Source of the DNA: a virus
Virus record (IMG/VR): IMGVR_UViG_3300021364_000100
Span: 1-32,021 of that record
Direction: 5' to 3' (one strand)
DNA: 32,021 nucleotides
In this document: one piece after another, positions 30,873 through 32,021 of the stretch
How positions within the stretch are numbered: position 1 is the stretch's first letter
Layout: each line of letters begins with the position of its first letter
The notes under the pieces: generated by a model
What the model was told of the DNA's origin: nothing
The model's input: only the letters and a program-made list of their open reading frames with translations
The model's database searches: none
Position numbers and translations under genes: made by a program

Positions 30873-31399
30873 TATATCTCCTCATACACACAACGCAACG
30901 ATTTGCTGTCTGTGAATATGCTATACGGCTTATCCAATTTTATTTCTAATTCCAACTTATCACCTACTTTGTAATCTACAGATTCAATAAGAAAATGCGG
31001 ATCGTCTTTTTGTGTTATGCTAAACATAATATTTGCATCAAACTTGACATTAGATAAACCTTCGATTGTACTAATATAACATAAATCCTTCTTTTTGTCA
31101 ACAGAAAAGACTACATCAAAATATGGGTCTTTACGTTTTTCTTGTAATTGATGAAGTACAAATTGATTCTCATCTTCGTTGTTTTCAAGTTTCCTTAGTT
31201 CGTGCCGTTTTGTTACAGAGCTAAAAATAACTTTATAATCTTCCATTTTGTCTTTGAATGTCTTAATAGGATATGCTTGTTCTTCTGTAATTTCAATATG
31301 TTGATATCCTTCTTCCTGGCTGGGACCAATAGCGTAAATTTCTCCTGAGTCGGGATTGAAAGATACATATTGTTTCGTTTCAACTTTTATACTATGCAT
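30872..31399 (-). CDS. Conserved hypothetical phage protein (175 aa)
   Basis: A 175-residue protein starting MHSIKVETKQYVSFNPDSGEIYAIGPSQEEGY. It is acidic and beta-rich, with a charged helix in the middle and a C-terminal beta domain (FLIESVDYKVGDKLELEIKLDKPYSIF). Proteins beginning with a similar NPDSGEI-AIGP segment occur in marine T4-like phages, sometimes next to glycosyltransferases, but no function is known to me. It is coupled to both neighbours by short overlaps (eight bases and one base). Confidence 0.6.
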   Translation of the reverse strand: MHSIKVETKQYVSFNPDSGEIYAIGPSQEEGYQHIEITEEQAYPIKTFKDKMEDYKVIFSSVTKRHELRKLENNEDENQFVLHQLQEKRKDPYFDVVFSVDKKKDLCYISTIEGLSNVKFDANIMFSITQKDDPHFLIESVDYKVGDKLELEIKLDKPYSIFTDSKSLRCVYEEI

Positions 31400-32021
31400 A
31401 TTTTCCTATCACCTCTTCACAAAATTTGTGTTCTACATAATGAAAAACTCCAGACTGTAAATAATTTCCTATCTTTAGATTACAATTATCATCTATATAA
31501 AAAGGTATATCTTGCATCCAAGATCCGTTTGTAACCTTCCACTCCTGCACACGTGGTTTCATATGAACAAAATTTAAACTGTTTATTTCGTATTTTTGTA
31601 GATTACTATTCAAGACAGCAATAGCATGATTGACATCCATGCTTGATACTTTAGGTTTGAGTTTTTTCAAATATATATTATAAAAATCTTCTGTGTGCTT
31701 ACAAACAAGTTCAAGATGTTTGTAATAATCTAAAGCAATATGATCTTGTCTAAAGTAATGGAATGCATTGTAAATATTTGGTAAGTTATTTTTTACAAAT
31801 ACTTGTCTGTAAAAATCATCAACAATAATATTTCCTCTATAAGTTTTTGCATCATTTAAAAATGCTACACTGCGTCCTTGTAAATTATCCCAGATGTAAT
31901 CAACGTTACTTAGAAATATTATGTCTGTATCTAAAATTATAGTTTCTTCATATGGTGTTACATGAAATACTTTCCATCTATGTTCTGTGCTATAAAAGCT
32001 CTTATCTGATCTTCGTTGCGG
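31392..32021 (-). CDS. Glycosyltransferase, GT8-like, C-terminal part (5' end outside window)
   Basis: The frame is open from the right edge (32021) to the stop at 31392-31394, giving 209 residues with no internal stop and no start in view; a TTG at 31670 is not a real start. The visible sequence has YEETIILDTDIIFLSNVDYIW, a D-x-D motif (DTD at residues 31-33 of the fragment) in the setting typical of GT8-type and related GT-A glycosyltransferases. RSVAFLND and YRGNIIVDDFYRQVF follow. The C-terminal part (MQDIPFYIDDNCNLKIGNYLQSGVFHYVEHKF, in short) is the acceptor side. The gene is cut by the window, so its length and first domain are unknown. Confidence 0.72.
   Translation of the reverse strand, partial: PQRRSDKSFYSTEHRWKVFHVTPYEETIILDTDIIFLSNVDYIWDNLQGRSVAFLNDAKTYRGNIIVDDFYRQVFVKNNLPNIYNAFHYFRQDHIALDYYKHLELVCKHTEDFYNIYLKKLKPKVSSMDVNHAIAVLNSNLQKYEINSLNFVHMKPRVQEWKVTNGSWMQDIPFYIDDNCNLKIGNYLQSGVFHYVEHKFCEEVIGKYA

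Noticed and set aside
31392-31670. 92-aa gene with a TTG start
   Set aside because: The frame continues without a stop to the window edge and holds a glycosyltransferase D-x-D motif, so the TTG is internal to a partial gene.
1-32021. tRNA genes, CRISPR arrays, insertion sequences and attachment sites
   Set aside because: None was recognised by eye on either strand. A short tRNA remnant at an integration site could still be missed without a search tool.

Overview
The window looks like part of a marine T4-like myovirus genome (cyanophage or pelagiphage type). It is AT-rich and very densely coded, with genes typically joined by ATGA or TAATG overlaps. The left part carries a QueE fragment, a T4 RNase H-type 5'-3' exonuclease, a MoxR ATPase with a VWA/metallopeptidase partner, a tail-fibre-like protein, and sites resembling T4 late promoters (variants of TATAAATA). 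No photosystem gene, tRNA, rRNA, CRISPR array or insertion sequence was seen. The host cannot be fixed from sequence alone. A TctA/TctC pair would fit a heterotrophic marine alphaproteobacterium, but that is inference.

Layout. Positions 1-7968 (+ strand) hold phage housekeeping and conserved small genes. Inside this block the MoxR and VWA genes each have their own strong sigma70-type promoter (3815-3843 and 5046-5074), with a hairpin between them. Positions 8020-9132 encode a tail-fibre-like structural protein. From 9119 to the right edge, about 23 kb is an accessory region almost entirely on the - strand. Two short + strand islands (14461-15186 and 19042-20687) interrupt it and overlap their convergent neighbours at the 3' ends.

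The accessory region reads as four modules. (A) 9119-14373: TctA membrane permease and TctC periplasmic binding protein, then a dienelactone-hydrolase-like enzyme, an ANL (acyl-adenylate/CoA-ligase) enzyme and a radical SAM enzyme, which suggests carboxylate uptake and activation. (B) 14461-18943: a flavin-dependent halogenase, a minimal ANL core without a C-terminal domain, a DUF6356-like membrane protein, a 2OG-Fe(II) oxygenase of the Asp/Asn hydroxylase type, a GNAT-like protein, a P-loop/sulfotransferase-like protein and a methyltransferase. (C) 19042-26463: three nitroreductase-family flavoproteins, an SGNH hydrolase, a methyltransferase, a NodU/TobZ-type carbamoyltransferase, a DegT-type PLP aminotransferase, a radical SAM enzyme and a stand-alone SPASM protein. 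(D) 26460-32021: a radical SAM core, a twitch-type radical SAM enzyme and four glycosyltransferase-like proteins, one of them cut by the window edge.

Taken together this resembles a phage-borne biosynthetic cluster: import and activation of an acid, halogenation, hydroxylation, methylation, carbamoylation, amination and glycosylation. It could make or decorate a small molecule, a surface glycan or a peptide. The individual family calls are mostly firm. The combined pathway and its product are inference and are the main reason for a second look.
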